This document shows, piece after piece, positions 10,945 through 22,605 of a stretch of 64,000 nt of DNA. This DNA is from Choristoneura fumiferana (lineage: Eukaryota; Arthropoda; Insecta; Lepidoptera; Tortricidae): NCBI RefSeq assembly GCF_025370935.1, contig NC_133499.1, positions 1 to 64,000 of the forward strand, read 5' to 3'. Made by a program: the position numbers and the translations under genes. The notes beneath the pieces were generated by a model. The model was not told the DNA's origin. It did no database searches and saw only the letters and a program-made list of their open reading frames with translations. Positions within the stretch are counted from its first letter, which is position 1. Every line of letters starts with the position of its first letter.

Positions 10945-11335
10945 TATGGATATCATATGAAAGCTAATAATTAGCCCATTCTAAATATATTGGTTATAAT
11001 AGTTTTAATCTACCGTTTTCACATAAATATCAAAAAAGTGTAAAATAAAACATTAAATTAAATAAATCAAAAAACCCAACTGCTAAAACTAAAAGGAAGA
11101 AAATAATTCTAGTGGTCTAGAACTCTGTCAAAAAGCTCATTTAAGGTTCAACAGTCGGACCCATTCAAATCGTAACCAGCTCAAAATTCTTCGTAATGGA
11201 TCCCGACTGTTGAACCTTAAATGAGCTTCTTGACAGAGTTTTAGACCACTAGACTTATTTTCTTCCTTTTAGTTTTAACAGTCGGGTTTTTTGATTTATT
11301 TCATTTAATGTTTTATTTAAGATATTAATTTTAAA
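10945..11335. mobile_element. Foldback family S, both arms
   Basis: Arms of about 140 bp pair across a centre near 11190: AAACCCAACTGCTAAAACTA / TTTTAACAGTCGGGTTT, GTGGTCTAGAACTCTGTCAA / TTGACAGAGTTTTAGACCAC, AAGGTTCAACAGTCGG / CCGACTGTTGAACCTT-like. A second two-armed copy is at 16215-16615. Confidence 0.75.
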
Positions 11336-11572
11336 AGACAGACCCAAGCCCTCCTATACTTATACATACAATTCACAAGGCCAACTCTATTGTGCGATAG
11401 AGTTTTCAAGACTAAGTTCGGTCTAGTGAGCCATATTAGAGCGGACACTAGATAATAAGTGTTTTTCTTTGTTATTATAATTGTTTTAGCATTTTTTTTT
11501 TACAATGGATATATTTAGTCAGGGTCGCCGTCATAACCGATGTGGAGGACTATATATATATATTTAAGATAT

Positions 11573-11804
11573 CATCTCAGCCTATATACGTCCCACTGCT
11601 GGGCACAGGCCTCCTCTCAGAACAAGAGGGCTTGGGCCGTAGTCTAGTACGCACCATTGAATTGCTTCGCAGGTTTGTGCAGGTTTCCTCACGAAGTTTT
11701 CCTTCACCGCAAAGCTCGTGGTAAATTTCAAATGTAATTCCGCACATGAATTTCTAAAAACTCAGAGGTGCGAGCCGGGGTTTGAACCCAGGACCCTCTG
11801 CTAA
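11573..11804 (-). repeat. SINE family B with internal deletion
   Basis: Same order as the copy at 3766-4083 but lacking about 40 bp around the GGGAACTATGG segment. The tRNA-like head ends near 11804. Confidence 0.8.
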
Positions 11805-12097
11805 TGCTGCATGATAATGCTCTGCTGATTTAAGATATAAGATGATCTATTTGTATAGGTACGGGCAGATATTCCTGCGTCTTCACTAAGCGATGGCATT
11901 GTAAACATAACACTAGTGTTGCCAGCTCTAATAATAGATCCTATAAACAAATACGTTTGATTGGCTTCGTAAACAGATGGGTTTGTGGTTGGTTAAGGAA
12001 AACAAACGTTACGGCGAAGTGGAGAGCTTTTATAATAATAATTATTATATTTTTAAGCGGCATTAAAAAGCATACTTTGTTTTATACCTTTTCATCC

Positions 12098-12255
12098 GAC
12101 TGCCCGAAAGAAGGTTATGTTTTTCGAGCGTATCTATTTGGTCCTCTCGTGGTCCTCTACACATCCTGTACATTTTGAACATATTTATGAGGTATCAATA
12201 GATCTGTATAACTGACGGAGTGGCTTTAGGGTATATATTTCATAACCTAAGTGTT
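12098..12255 (+). repeat. Repeat family J, second copy
   Basis: Diverged copy of 10690-10900: CCGACTGCCCGAAAGAAGGT, TATGTTTTTCGAGCG and GGTATATATTTCATA. Confidence 0.55.
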
Positions 12256-12698
12256 GTTCGCGCACTAAAACCTTTTTAGGCCGTATGCAGTGCAGGGGTG
12301 CTCTCTGGCACAAAAAAGAACTGTGTCAGTCTTGTCGTTGACATAAGTTTTTATCCGCCCACGTGTCGTGCTCGTAATTAACCGCATCGCCAAAATAAGA
12401 TTTCCTCGCAACCGCATCCCAAGACCCCCGCACCACATCATCGGCCGGAGCCCTAACCAGGTGAGTGCTTCTGCACTGTTAGAAATTCCATTTGGCACAA
12501 GCGCGCTCTCTGTCTTCCGCCACCCCTAAAAATTGGCTATTTACACGCCATACCAAGTCTAGTAGTCTAGGAAAGGAGACAAAGAAGTAAAATGCTTGAA
12601 ATCCTTGAATGTGCCAAATCTGGCAACTGAGTTTTGTACATTTAGGTAATTACCCTTAACCTTTCAAATATAGAACTGACATGTTAATCATAACATAG

Positions 12699-12910
12699 TC
12701 AAAATACCATATACGGGACTTATCGCGCTATTTTTACACAAGTAATATTTACCTCGACGTTTCGGCAACTTTACAGTTGCCGTGGTCACGAGTAGACTAC
12801 TCGACTCTCTGTCTCTCTACTTAACTCTGGACGTAACGTTGCCGAAACGTCGAGGTAAATATTACTTGTGTACAAATAGCGTGATAAGTCCCGTATATGG
12901 TATTTTGACT
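12699..12910. mobile_element. Palindromic MITE, family T
   Basis: Arms 12699-12780 and 12836-12910 pair nearly perfectly (GTCAAAATACCATATACGGG; ACGTTTCGGCAAC / GTTGCCGAAACGT). The loop contains CTCTCTGTCTCTCTAC. The sequence from 12881 onward, including downstream ACGAAAGTTTAAAA, recurs in diverged form at 29026-29085. Confidence 0.8.
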
Positions 12911-13735
12911 ATGAGTGAGAATCACGAAAGTTTAAAACGTTATGTTAATCATATTTTCAACGGGTGTCTAACTTTTTGTGGTAACACTGACTTACGTCAT
13001 GGTTAATAAACTCAAAACGTGTACATGTAAGCCACCCGAGCTTTTGTATTTCACAATAAGGTGACAAAGCGAAGCTTTTAGCTGTAGGGGGGCTTTTAGA
13101 GAGCTTCCACACTTTGTGGTTGCATTACTTTAACATCATGTTAAGGTTGGAGCTTTACAGTCGTTGTTCATTTCAGATTTCATCAAGTTTGGAATCTAGG
13201 CATATTTTTTGAGATACCTACGCTCCAATGGAGCGTTAGGGTCGGCCACTTATATTTTGTAAAATTGAAAAAAAAATGTTTAGTTCGCGCTGTAACTCAG
13301 CTTATTAAGCCTTTTATTACAAGCTTTTATTTAACTTGCAATGTATATTTGTATATTCGGTTGACTCACTTCCCGATGTATCACCTACCTACCTACAATA
13401 TAATATATGACGTATACAAGAATACGATTGGATTGTCGAAAGGTTAACTGGAAGACATCCCTTTAAGGGATATGTTCACCTTTGTACGTCTGTCCGTTCA
13501 AATCTGTCTGTCCAAAATAAAAGATTCGTTTTAGATTGAATTGAATAAATGACCCCTTGTTCACTGGTAAATTATATAACTTAAAACATATTAAAGCTGC
13601 CTTATTTATATACCTAAGGTTTGCGAAAGAGCAATAGAGAGTCGCTTATTAGGTGTGCTACGAATTCGATACAATACAAGTATCTAGGTAACTTATCTAA
13701 TACTTAACTTTAATTCAGCAATTCTTGTATATATG
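12911..13735. other. Unassigned sequence
   Basis: Short ORFs only. TTTGTACGTCTGTCCG near 13480 resembles repeat-borne text. No gene supported. Confidence 0.35.
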
Positions 13736-13736
13736 T

Positions 13737-14593
13737 CGGCGGCCGATCGTAAAATCCGCCAGATCACGAAATTCCTAGGCATATCGTGAAACGCCGCCAT
13801 TTCATGATATGCCTAAACGTTGGCCAGGCATATCACGATGTGCCTGAGAAATAATACGGCAGATCGATTAGAGCAACGCATTTGTCGATATTCCTAGCTC
13901 TATACCGGGCACATCGTAAAATAGTTTCTTATTTGGCCACTGGTGGCGCTGCGTATGCAATGGCGGCCGTGACCAGCTGATCGGCCGTGTTTGTTTAGCG
14001 CGTGAAAAATATGGGCGTCGCAACAAAATGATCCTTAAACCGAAACTAGTGTTCGAATTCAAAATAGAAGTGCAAAAGAAGCTTTTGAACATCAGCTCCG
14101 TTCTTTTTATGTGAATCGAACGGATTCTGTGCACAATGAGAAAAAACCATGGACGTCTGTCCGTATTTTAGAGGTTAGTATTTTGTTGATAAATAAAGTA
14201 TTCACTGGTTGTTATTTATTTATATAAAAAAATTTAGGTACGACGAGCGAAGCGAGGAGTGGTTAGTATTAATTGTGATCACGACGCACGAGCCGAGCGA
14301 GCGAAGCGAGCGTGCCGCGGCAGCGGCCGGCGACGTGCCAGAACCGATATGGCGGCGTTTCATGATATGCCTAGGAATTTCATGATCTGCCTAAACTGGC
14401 CAAATCATGAAATGGCGGCGCTTCATGATATGCCTAGGAATTTCATGATCTGCCTAAACGTCACTAGGCAAATCGCTAAACGGTGAGTTTTGAACGATAT
14501 GGCGGATGTCCCTTAGCCAATTCATGAAATGGCGGCATTTCACGATATGCCTAGGAATTTCGTGATCTGGCGGATTTTACGATCGGCCGCCGG
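13737..14593. mobile_element. TIR element with reiterated ATGCCTAGGAATTTC motif
   Basis: Ends pair over about 70 bases with one or two differences: GGCGGCCGATCGTAAAATCC at the left is matched by GGATTTTACGATCGGCCGCC at the right. Inside the right half the block CATGATATGCCTAGGAATTT occurs in tandem units of about 60 bp (14360-14460). A GC-rich GCGGCAGCGGCCGGCG patch lies at 14318. The flanks ATATATG and ATATATA may be a target duplication. No transposase is encoded. Confidence 0.75.
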
Positions 14594-14605
14594 CATATAT
14601 ATATT

Positions 14606-14752
14606 TCAGGGATCTCGGATACGGCTCCGACGATTTCGTTGAAATTAGGTATGTGGGGGTTTTCGGGGATGACAAATCGATCTAGCTTGGTCTTAACTCT
14701 GGGAAAACGCTTATTGTCGAGTTTAACCCGAGCAAAGCTCGGTCGCCCAGGT
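14606..14752 (+). repeat. Repeat family H, uninterrupted copy
   Basis: Runs from GATCTCGGATACGGCTCC through GACAAATCGATCTAGCTTGG to GCTCGGTCGCCCAGGTACTT. The same repeat at 37185-37825 is split by an insertion exactly at the TA of GATCTAGC, so this copy shows the empty-site arrangement. Confidence 0.8.
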
Positions 14753-15419
14753 ACTTCTTCATAATGCACACCACAAATCGTTACGAAAAAATTACATTGA
14801 CACAAATTCTAGGTAGACAATAGGCGGTCTTATCGCTTAAAAGCGATCTCTTCCAGACAACCATTTGGGTACACGATCTTATAATTATGTCAAAAGTAGG
14901 TGGCGGAAAACAGAAACACAGGACAAACCAAAAAATACTAATGATATATTTATAAATACATACATACAATACATATGTATGTATACTAACTTACTACCTA
15001 CATAAAATAACAATAGAAATTGTTTAATAGGCCGAAATATGAGGAAAGGATTATGAACTTAGGAAATAAAATAAATAAACACAGAAAGACTTAGGATAGA
15101 CAGAATCCGGAACGCCACACATAACATATATTATATACATCAGTGTTGCCTTCAAAAGCATGACAACTTTTCCACCTTTTTACCCCTCAAAGGTGAGGCT
15201 TTGGGCTCCATTGAGCGTTAGGCGTAAACATTGATATGCCATCGCTGTTTGCTGCATTGTTCTGCGAAAATGTATGTCGGGCCACAATATCAGCGGCAAA
15301 ACTTTAAAAAAAACTTTTTAACAAAAAATGGAACCAACTTCAAAAACCTTGAAAATAATTTTCTACTAGTTTGAAGTCGGTGCCTCAGCAAGAGCCAGCA
15401 GGAGTGGAACTATAGATTA

Positions 15420-15900
15420 AGATAAAGATTAAGATTTATTTGCATAGAATAAGTAGTTACATCAACTGTCATTTGATGGTAATGAGACAAAAGGTTTCTT
15501 ATCCTGCTATTTGTACAATTTTCTTATACTAGCATGCAAATTACATTTGCTAACACTAAAAACAACTGTACTAGAAACTATCTTGCGACAGAAAATCGCC
15601 TACACTGTAGTATATTTTTTCCAACAGTATCTGCATTAACTTTTTTTTAAATATATTCAGGGGTAGCTCCCGTATGCTTTTCGGTAGCTTGTTAAAAATT
15701 TTCATACACATGGCAAAGCAATGTTTTCTATATAAAGCTGTCCTAGGAATACAAACATGGACCAGTCTTTCAGGATTCCGTTTAATTCTTGTTGAAACGT
15801 TTCCTGCAGTATTAAACAAATACATATGTCTTTTTACAAAAATACAAATTTCAAAGATATATAGGCAAGGAAGAGGCAGGATGCGAAGTTTTTTATAGTC
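15420..15900 (-). mobile_element. LINE ORF2 C-terminal fragment
   Basis: The minus-strand ORF (15571-15825) has the pattern of insect non-LTR ORF2 C-termini: FNTAGN, IPRTALYRKHCFAMCMKIFN, KLPKSIRELP, then FKKKL and a hydrophobic terminus. The reverse transcriptase core is absent, so this is a 5'-truncated insertion. A related fragment is at 57155-57385. Confidence 0.7.
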
Positions 15901-16214
15901 GTCTACCTCACCTACTTATACTATATTTATCAGGTCCAGTCCACCAAGTGATACTTTCTAAATGTAGATACTTGGCATGGTGTTAAAAATGCCAAAATCG
16001 CTATAGGTGTGCTTTAAAAAATAGAAGAGGGTTGCCCTCGATATCTCTAAGATCCCATCATCAGATCCTGACTTGGTGTCAATGGGACCACCTCGGAAGT
16101 ATGTCCTTTAGAACAAAAAAAGAATTTCGGCCCACAATTGGCGGAGTTATCGCGCAACAAACATACAAAAAAAAACATACAGACGAATTGAGAACCTCCA
16201 CCTCTTTTGAAGTC

Positions 16215-16615
16215 TGTTGAAAATAACTCTTGTCGTCTAAAACTCTGTTAAATAACTTAAAGTTCTATAATCGGAAACATTCAAAATCGTGACCAGCTCA
16301 AAAATTCTCTGTAATAGAGTTCTAGACCAGTGGCATTTTTTTTTAAACTTGCAAGGTCGTAAAGTTATTATAGCTACCACTCTCACAGAAATAGTAAAAA
16401 AATAGGAACTAAAAAATGTAAAAATCCCGACCGAAAAACTAAAAACAAAAAACAATTCAAGAGTGATCTAGAACAATTCAACAGTCACGACCCATTACAG
16501 AGAATTTTTAAGCTGTTTACGATTTTAAATGTTTCCAAGTTACTTATCGGAGATCTGGACCGCTAAGACTTGTTTTTTTCTTTTTAGTTTAGTCTTGAGA
16601 ACTCGCTTGTTGCCC
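16215..16615. mobile_element. Foldback family S, second two-armed copy
   Basis: TCTAAAACTCTGTTAA near 16230 and its diverged complement near 16550, with GTGACCAGCTCAAAAATTCT and AGAATTTTTAAGCTG, follow the layout of the copy at 10945-11335. It is more diverged and contains extra arms near 16320-16480. Confidence 0.6.
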
Positions 16616-17045
16616 GGCCTCTATCGCAACATATTTTGCATCAGAATGGGTTTCTAAAAATGGCTGGCTTGTTAGCGCCACAGAATTACAAGTAGCACCG
16701 TCATTGTTATTGTTATTCATAATATTAACCTATATCGTTGTGCGTGCTCTTTTAATGAATAAGTTCGTGTCAAAAGAAATTATTTTTAAATATCACTCTA
16801 TTCTTAATAGTACAAGGTAATATATTAACGACCAAGTTAAATATTGGATTAAAATTTAGCCAATCTTAATTTGATTGCTTAATAACGACATCTCTTGTCC
16901 GAGTGAGCGGTTAGTTACAATGGAATGCTGAAAAGTTTCTCGATGAGGGCTACAGCATAGATGTCGCTAGTGTCGCTGCTTAAGTGACTAAATAAGAAAC
17001 AAACAAGCTGAGATATGTGGTACATAGGAGAAATTCGTGTCTGTA
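16616..17045. other. Unassigned sequence
   Basis: No supported gene or repeat match. Confidence 0.35.
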
Positions 17046-17049
17046 CCCC

Positions 17050-17180
17050 TGTCCAGTGGTGGTGTAATGGCACGTGGCACGGAATGCCGAGGACCTGAGT
17101 TCGATTCCCAGCGCTGGTCTATTTTTCTGGTTTTTCTGTGTATCTATGTTTCAGTTTGTATTTTCGATACCTAAGTAGGT
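17050..17180 (+). repeat. SINE family D
   Basis: tRNA-like head with GGTGGTGTAATGGCACGTGG and B box GAGTTCGATTCCCAG, followed by a T-rich body. A diverged copy is at 29170-29270. Not a functional tRNA. Confidence 0.6.
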
Positions 17181-17524
17181 ACTTGTTTTTTGAATTCTTC
17201 GTAATACTAATATATTTTTTTTGTTTCAGGTATGAATAAAACTGGAAAGATACTCATTTTAAAGTAAGAAATTATATTTTTATGGATGATTTTGTGCCAT
17301 GTCTGTGTATGTGAAGAATCATAATGGCCAGATGTTATTAAGACCCATTACTCACCTATATACGAGTATGTTAACTATAGGGAAAAACTCAAGAGGATGA
17401 CTCTGTTGTATGTAGTATTGTATTTTTTTTTAAATATGGCTCTGTTGTATGTAGTGGGATTTAAGTCATTTTTCGAACATGGAACGTTGACTTATCTATA
17501 GGTACGGACACTTTACTAATTTTG

Positions 17525-17620
17525 AACATGAAACTACCATGAGAATCATTCATATTAAATGATATTGTGCCGGATAACTCACGTCTTAAATTGAGTTTAA
17601 CTCGTCATAATAAGCAATAA
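17525..17620. repeat. Repeat family K fragment
   Basis: GATAACTCACGTCTTAAATT and GAGTTTAACTCG match the K copies at 4765 and 18240. Confidence 0.5.
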
Positions 17621-17630
17621 GTAAATAAAT

Positions 17631-17880
17631 ATCATGGGACACTTGACACCGATTGCCCTAGTACCAAACTAAGCAAAGCTTGTACTATGGATACAAGGCA
17701 ACTGATAAACATACTTATATAGATAAATACATGCTTAAATACATATTAAACTAAACAAGAAAAACTCGAAAAGAAACATTCATAATTTCTCATACAAATA
17801 ACTGCTCCGATCCGACCAGCGACCAAATCCGGGACCTCACGCTTCGTTGTTAGGTTCACTAACCACTGGCCTGGTCGCTT
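17631..17880 (-). repeat. SINE family C
   Basis: Inverted copy from TATCATGGGACACTTGACAC to the head complement CACTGGCCTGGTCGC. A B-box-like GGTTCACTAACC segment marks the tRNA-derived part. Confidence 0.75.
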
Positions 17881-18219
17881 AATAACATAATTTATGAAAA
17901 AACCGTAAAAATGAAATCAAAAATCTGTAAATAATATTTTCGAGTTTGATAGTGACGCTTTAAAAGCACAAAATGTATATAATTAATTACAAACCAAAAG
18001 TCGTTATCTATCCATCGGCGGGTCCCCTCTTTTCCTGTCTGTTGGAAGCAGGTGTGAGAGTCACCATTCAATGCCCCCCTACCAACACTGGACACCCCAG
18101 AAAGGTAGTAAGCGTGAAAATAAGCCAAAACTTTTAATTTTATTAATCATTAAAAAGTTTTTGTTAAAAACACCATTTTTAAACAAGTTTTTTTTTATCT
18201 TCAAACTAACCGTTAGACT

Positions 18220-18320
18220 CGCTCATATTAAATTAAATTCAAACGGATAACTCCGTGCGGATAACTCACGTCTTAAATCGAGTTAAGCTCGCCATGTCTC
18301 GGGCTAATTTCGTAGCTTTT
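18220..18320. repeat. Repeat family K fragment
   Basis: GCGGATAACTCACGTCTTAA, ATCGAGTTAAGCTCGCCATG and TCTCGGGCTAATTTCG match family K. Confidence 0.55.
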
Positions 18321-18345
18321 CTTTTTGCCGATTTTTTGCTGACTG

Positions 18346-18640
18346 TAATTTTTCCGAGCTTTTATTTAGTTTCACCTGTCTTGTTGTCTATCTGTCTGTA
18401 ATCAAATCTTGCAAGTTAAATTCGACCAACCTCCAGTGGTTGGATTGACTTGAAATTTGGTATACTTATGTAAATTGCGTGACAATACAATAATCTGGTA
18501 GTGACATCCTGGTAGCCCGGCCAGGAACGTCTTCACAGGACGGAACTCTTCAACGGTTAATGGCAACGGGTAATGCAAATGTAGTTTGGGTGACAATGCA
18601 AGTTAAGTTGTCAAAAGTACAGTCAGCAAAAGAAGCTTTT
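18346..18640 (+). repeat. Repeat family I
   Basis: Shares AGCTTTTATTTAGTTTCACC, ATTGACTTGAAATTTGG, CAATAATCTGGTAGT and GGAACTCTTCAACGGTTAA with 52868-53150. A shorter relative lies at 42715-42860. Family text continues to about 18860. The ORFs are incidental. Confidence 0.7.
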
Positions 18641-18839
18641 GCTTGCATCTAAATTTGCATCTAAACTACATCTTTCAAGTCGATGCCACTAACCGTTGAG
18701 GAGTTCCGTCGTTTGAAACCAACGATGCCACAGATAGACATTGCTGACAAAGTTATAAAACCCTTCTTTTTGCACCGGGAATCAAAACATAGACAATCCC
18801 GATCCTTTTTTTACACGACCCTGTTTATAAAATCGTTTT

Positions 18840-19015
18840 TGGGTTCCGTATCCAAAGGGTGCTAACGCAACCCTATTACTGAGACTCCGCTCTGTCTGTC
18901 TGTCCGTCCGTCTGTCACAGGGCCCTATCTCTTGAGTCGTAATAGTTAGACACTTGAAATTTTTACAGATTATGTATTACTGTCTACTATAACAACAAAT
19001 ACTAAAAATAAATAT
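18840..19015 (+). repeat. Repeat family N
   Basis: GGTTCCGTATCCAAAGGGTG, CAACCCTATTACTGAGACTC, CTGTCTGTCTGTCCGTCCG and ATCTCTTGAGTCGTAATAG recur at 39492-39680. Confidence 0.7.
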
Positions 19016-19080
19016 TTAAGGGGGGGGGGCTCCCATACAGCAATCGTGATTGTTTTGCCGTTTTTTGCTTGATATTAATA

Positions 19081-19390
19081 GCCGAGGTGGCCTAGTGGTT
19101 TGACCTATCGCCTCTCTAGCAGAGGGTCGTGGGTTCAAACCCCGGCTCGCACCTCTGAGTTTTTCGAAATTCATGTGCGGAATTACATTTGAAATTTACC
19201 ACGAGCTATGCGGTGAAGGAAAACATCGTGAGGAAACCTGCACAAACCTGCAAAGCAATTCAATGGTGCGTGTGAAGTTCCCAATGTGACACTGTGTGCG
19301 GCACTGGGCCCGCGTGGGAACTATGGCCCAAGCCCTTATGTTCTGAGAGGAGGCCTGTGCCCAGCAGTGGGACATATATAGGCTGGGATG
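19081..19390 (+). repeat. SINE family B, full-length, best copy
   Basis: Head GCCGAGGTGGCCTAGTGGTT, B box GTGGGTTCAAACCCCGG, body with AATTACATTTGAAATTTACC and AGGCCTGTGCCCAGCAGTGG, end TAGGCTGGGATGA. It is inserted next to family-E-like end sequences. Confidence 0.85.
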
Positions 19391-20279
19391 AATAACGGCA
19401 ACAGTAGACGCTTGAAATATTCCCAGAATCTTTAGTTGTATATAATCACTTTAAAAATCAATCGTAAAATTAAAATAAAATAAATATTTAAGGGGGGCTC
19501 CTATACAACACACTAGATTTTTTTTGCTAATGTCTAATGTTGTATACTTAGATAATGGTACGGAACCCTTCGTGCGCGACTCCGACTCGCACTTGTCCGT
19601 TTTTTTTTTCTATTAAAAAAGCCCGCGGACCCGTGAAAGTGCGCGATCCATATTCATGAGCTTGAGTTTATGCTGAGGCAGCCGCATAATTAGTTCCGCA
19701 AATGTTTTGCGGAATAAAAAATAATTTATCGTTCCCTGAAAATAATTTAGCTGAACAGTCTAACTGGTAGCATTGATGGTGTTGCTCTGAGGATGGACTG
19801 TAGTTGAGTGCGAAACGTGTCGGCGTAGTGTGGCGTAAATAAAACTAAGAGATGAAAAATGTAATTTAAATTTATTTCAAAAGTTTATTTAACATTGAAA
19901 AGAAAAAAGACAAACAAAAATCAAAAATAAAATATTGAGGATTTTACTGCCAGAGATTGGGACACTGTACAGTCATCTCACCAATAACTGACACAACAAA
20001 TCGTTTATAAATATCTGATAAACACGAATAGAGTCGTTAGGGCGGTAGGACGTGTCAGATATTTTTGTACGCCCCGCTGTGGCAGATATTAATGCAGATA
20101 ACTGTACAATAAGTTTTCAACCCATCCATTATTGACCCATACATGTTCTTAGCTAATACAACCATACAAATTGTCGTTACATAACCGCCTCTGGTTTCCC
20201 ACACATTGTGCATTGTTTCGCAGTGAAATCGTAAGCGGGGCAAGGCAAAGACAAGCTTTAGTGATAACCTAACCAACAA
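19391..20279. other. Unassigned sequence with repeat-end debris
   Basis: A GACTCGCACTTGTCCGTTTT end sequence occurs at 19580. Nothing else is recognised. Confidence 0.35.
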
Positions 20280-20475
20280 AAAGTTGTAACTTCGAAGTTC
20301 AATATCTCAAAAACGGCCACACCAATGTTGATAAAACATGTCTAAGAATCATAGCTAGAAAACCTGATTTCAAGTAAAAAACCGCATTCAAATCGGTCCA
20401 CCTGTTTAAGATCTACGGTGCCACAGACACACATAGCGGTCAAACTTGTACCACCCCTCTTTTTGGGTCGGGGCT
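20280..20475 (+). repeat. Repeat family L
   Basis: TTCAATATCTCAAAAACGGC, GCATTCAAATCGGTCCACCT and TTTTGGGTCGGGGCTTAAAA match the copy at 894-1082. Confidence 0.65.
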
Positions 20476-20799
20476 TAAAAAACTGGGTCACCAAGTGATC
20501 CATATTTGACTCCCTGGGGCCTTGTAAAGTGTCCCAGCACGTTATGGGCCTTAAAAATGCAAATAACCAATAAAAGTTATGTTTCATTGCCTAGTGCGCT
20601 ATCCCTTGTACACGAATCGTGACATGCATTCTCTAGTATTCCTTTTATTTTCTGTTATTTTATAAAAACATTTCTGTTGAAAATTTGTTATGACATTTTC
20701 CTTTGACACGTGTCAATATCCTGTTTTATAATCTTTGGAATGTTTAAAGTGAGTTTTGATTTTTTAAGATTCTGCAAAACCAGTATAAATAATCTGAAA

Positions 20800-20931
20800 T
20801 AGTACATTGTGTCTTAAGGGCGGTAAATAAGGAATTACGAACGAGAGTCTATTAGAAGCCCGAAGTCGAAGACTGAGGGCTTTAATGAGTCGATGTTCGT
20901 AATTCTAGTACCGCCCGTGCGACGTACAATG
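20800..20931. mobile_element. Small TIR element
   Basis: ACATTGTGTC, GGGCGGTAA and GGAATTACGAAC at the left are mirrored by GTTCGTAATTC, TACCGCCC and GACGTACAATGT at the right. The centre has a paired AGCCCGAAGTCG / GACTGAGGGCT region. About 130 bp. Confidence 0.7.
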
Positions 20932-21059
20932 TTTTTCATCACATTTGCAAGTAAAATTTATATTTGTAAAAGAAAAAATATAATTCTTCCAAATATTGGC
21001 GATACCTTAGGCTGTGCTCTTGGCAACGTCGCCCTCTACCTCCCTCGGCATGCGCCGGC

Positions 21060-21190
21060 AAGAGCGCGCGCAGCAGCATCAGTACGGGCACCGACTCATT
21101 TACCGACCTTGGGCTTCATGGCAAGAAAATTTGTACGCGTAATGACTCATTTACCGACCACGGGTTTCATGACAAGCACATTAAGGTCGA
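21060..21190 (+). repeat. Two direct repeats of about 55 bp
   Basis: GACTCATTTACCGACC followed by GGGCTTCATGGCAAG, then the same with GGGTTTCATGACAAG. There are only two units. Confidence 0.6.
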
Positions 21191-21790
21191 GGGTTTTATT
21201 TGGGGGGTTGCAACTAAGGTAGCCTGCATGTACGACACTGTTTACGAGCAAGTGTGATGAAAAATATTTTATTTAGAAGTGATAAGGCTCTGCTAGATAG
21301 ATCTGCTAGATACTTATAGTAGGAATTTTTTGAGGTGTCCCGACCTCGTTAACATCCCACATGTCGTACAAAGCCATTGTATTAAAGCTATTGTCCTCAA
21401 GTGCATAATCCTCAGTTTAAAATGAACGAAAATATATGATAAAATAGGTAATTGAAATAACGAGTTTATGTTATTTACAATATGGAGAGCTCGTTTTAAA
21501 TTAAACTTTGTTGATAGATAATATTTTTCAAAATTGAATGCGTGTAGACAAGCTTCCTCATGGAAAAATATTTCTGTGAACGTGTATTTTTTTAATGCAC
21601 TTTCTTTTCTAGATAATAAACTCGTTTACTATAAGTATATGTATATTTCGGTTTATTTTAAACTGAGGATTATCCAGTTGAGGCACAATAGGATACAATG
21701 GCTTATTTCGAAAGGTGGGCTGTTAACGAGATCGGGCACCTCAAAAAATTTCCTACTTACACCAGTCGATTCATGAAAGCTGAGCCTGTA
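21190..21790. mobile_element. Long inverted-repeat element
   Basis: The segment 21325-21425 (GGAATTTTTTGAGGTGTCCC ... ATAATCCTCAGTTTAAAA) is mirrored at 21655-21760 (TTTTAAACTGAGGATTAT ... GGCACCTCAAAAAATTTCC), giving arms of about 100 bp. The left outer segment GTTGCAACTAAGGTAGCCT is related to 63690-63750. Confidence 0.65.
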
Positions 21791-21915
21791 CTATGAAGTG
21801 CAAAATTAGAACTTCGTGTCTTGCCGTCCTGCTGACGCTTACATTACTTAATACGTGAGTGAGAGGGACCGTACGACACGAACTTTGATTTTCGAATTTC
21901 ATAGTAGCCCCTCTG
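21790..21915. mobile_element. MITE family P, copy 2
   Basis: ACTATGAAGTGCAAAATTAG, GAACTTCGTGTC and CTGACGCTTAC at the left; GGGACCGTACGACACGAACT and CATAGTAGCCCCT at the right. More diverged than the copy at 5687. Confidence 0.7.
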
Positions 21916-22295
21916 ACACGAATGGACTGAATGAGTGAACGAAAGTATCTGTGTGTTACCCTAGTTGAATATAAAGAGATTTTGACTTTGACTTTGAATA
22001 CACTTCACACAAATTATATGAAAATGACATGATCTGTCATTTTCTTACAAAAATGTCTGAGTGACAGTACTTTCGTTCAATCCATTCGAGTGAATCGAAC
22101 TGTACTCATAGATACGTACAATGCACGGGATTCTCGCTGCGCGAGCTCACACCTCTGTCCTCTGTCTGTTCGTACTAAATTCCTCAGTGCCTTAAGACAA
22201 AGTCTTTAACCAATGTGTGTTGCCAGTGATGACATCCACATGTCATGTGATGGATCCAGAGAGACCCGTGACGTGGTGCTTTACTATAGGTCTTA

Positions 22296-22605
22296 TAAAT
22301 AGGCTCAGAATTGCTCAGCGAGCTATGGAGAGAGCTATGCTTGGGGTTTCTCTACGGGATCGAATCGAAATGAGGAGATAAGTAGAACAATGGTCACCGA
22401 CATAGCCAAGCGAATTAGCTCGTTGAAGTGGCAATGGGCAGCCCATATAGCCGAAAGGAGACCGTGGATCGGCAAGCGCAGCAGCAGAGATGGACGGATG
22501 ACATGGTTGGTCGCGCCGGGTTCACGGTGGTTGCAAGCCGCAAGGTCTATGGGGGAGGCATGACCAACAGTGGACGTCCTACGGCTGAGATGATGATGAT
22601 GATAT
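22296..22605 (+). mobile_element. RTE-like LINE, ORF2 C-terminus
   Basis: Codons read a near-continuous RTE-type ORF2 end: RLRIAQRAMERAMLGVSLRD, then a short break, TDIAKRISSLKWQWAAHIAE, a DGRMTW motif and a SRWLQAA motif. It ends with GCTGAGATGATGATGATG, the usual 3' tail. 5'-truncated and frameshifted, so not active. The long minus-strand ORF in the same place is a shadow. Confidence 0.8.

Noticed and set aside
13737..14593. Reiterated ATGCCTAGGAATTTC blocks as a CRISPR-like array
   Set aside because: Units lack unique spacers of constant length, lie within a TIR element and occur in a eukaryotic genome.
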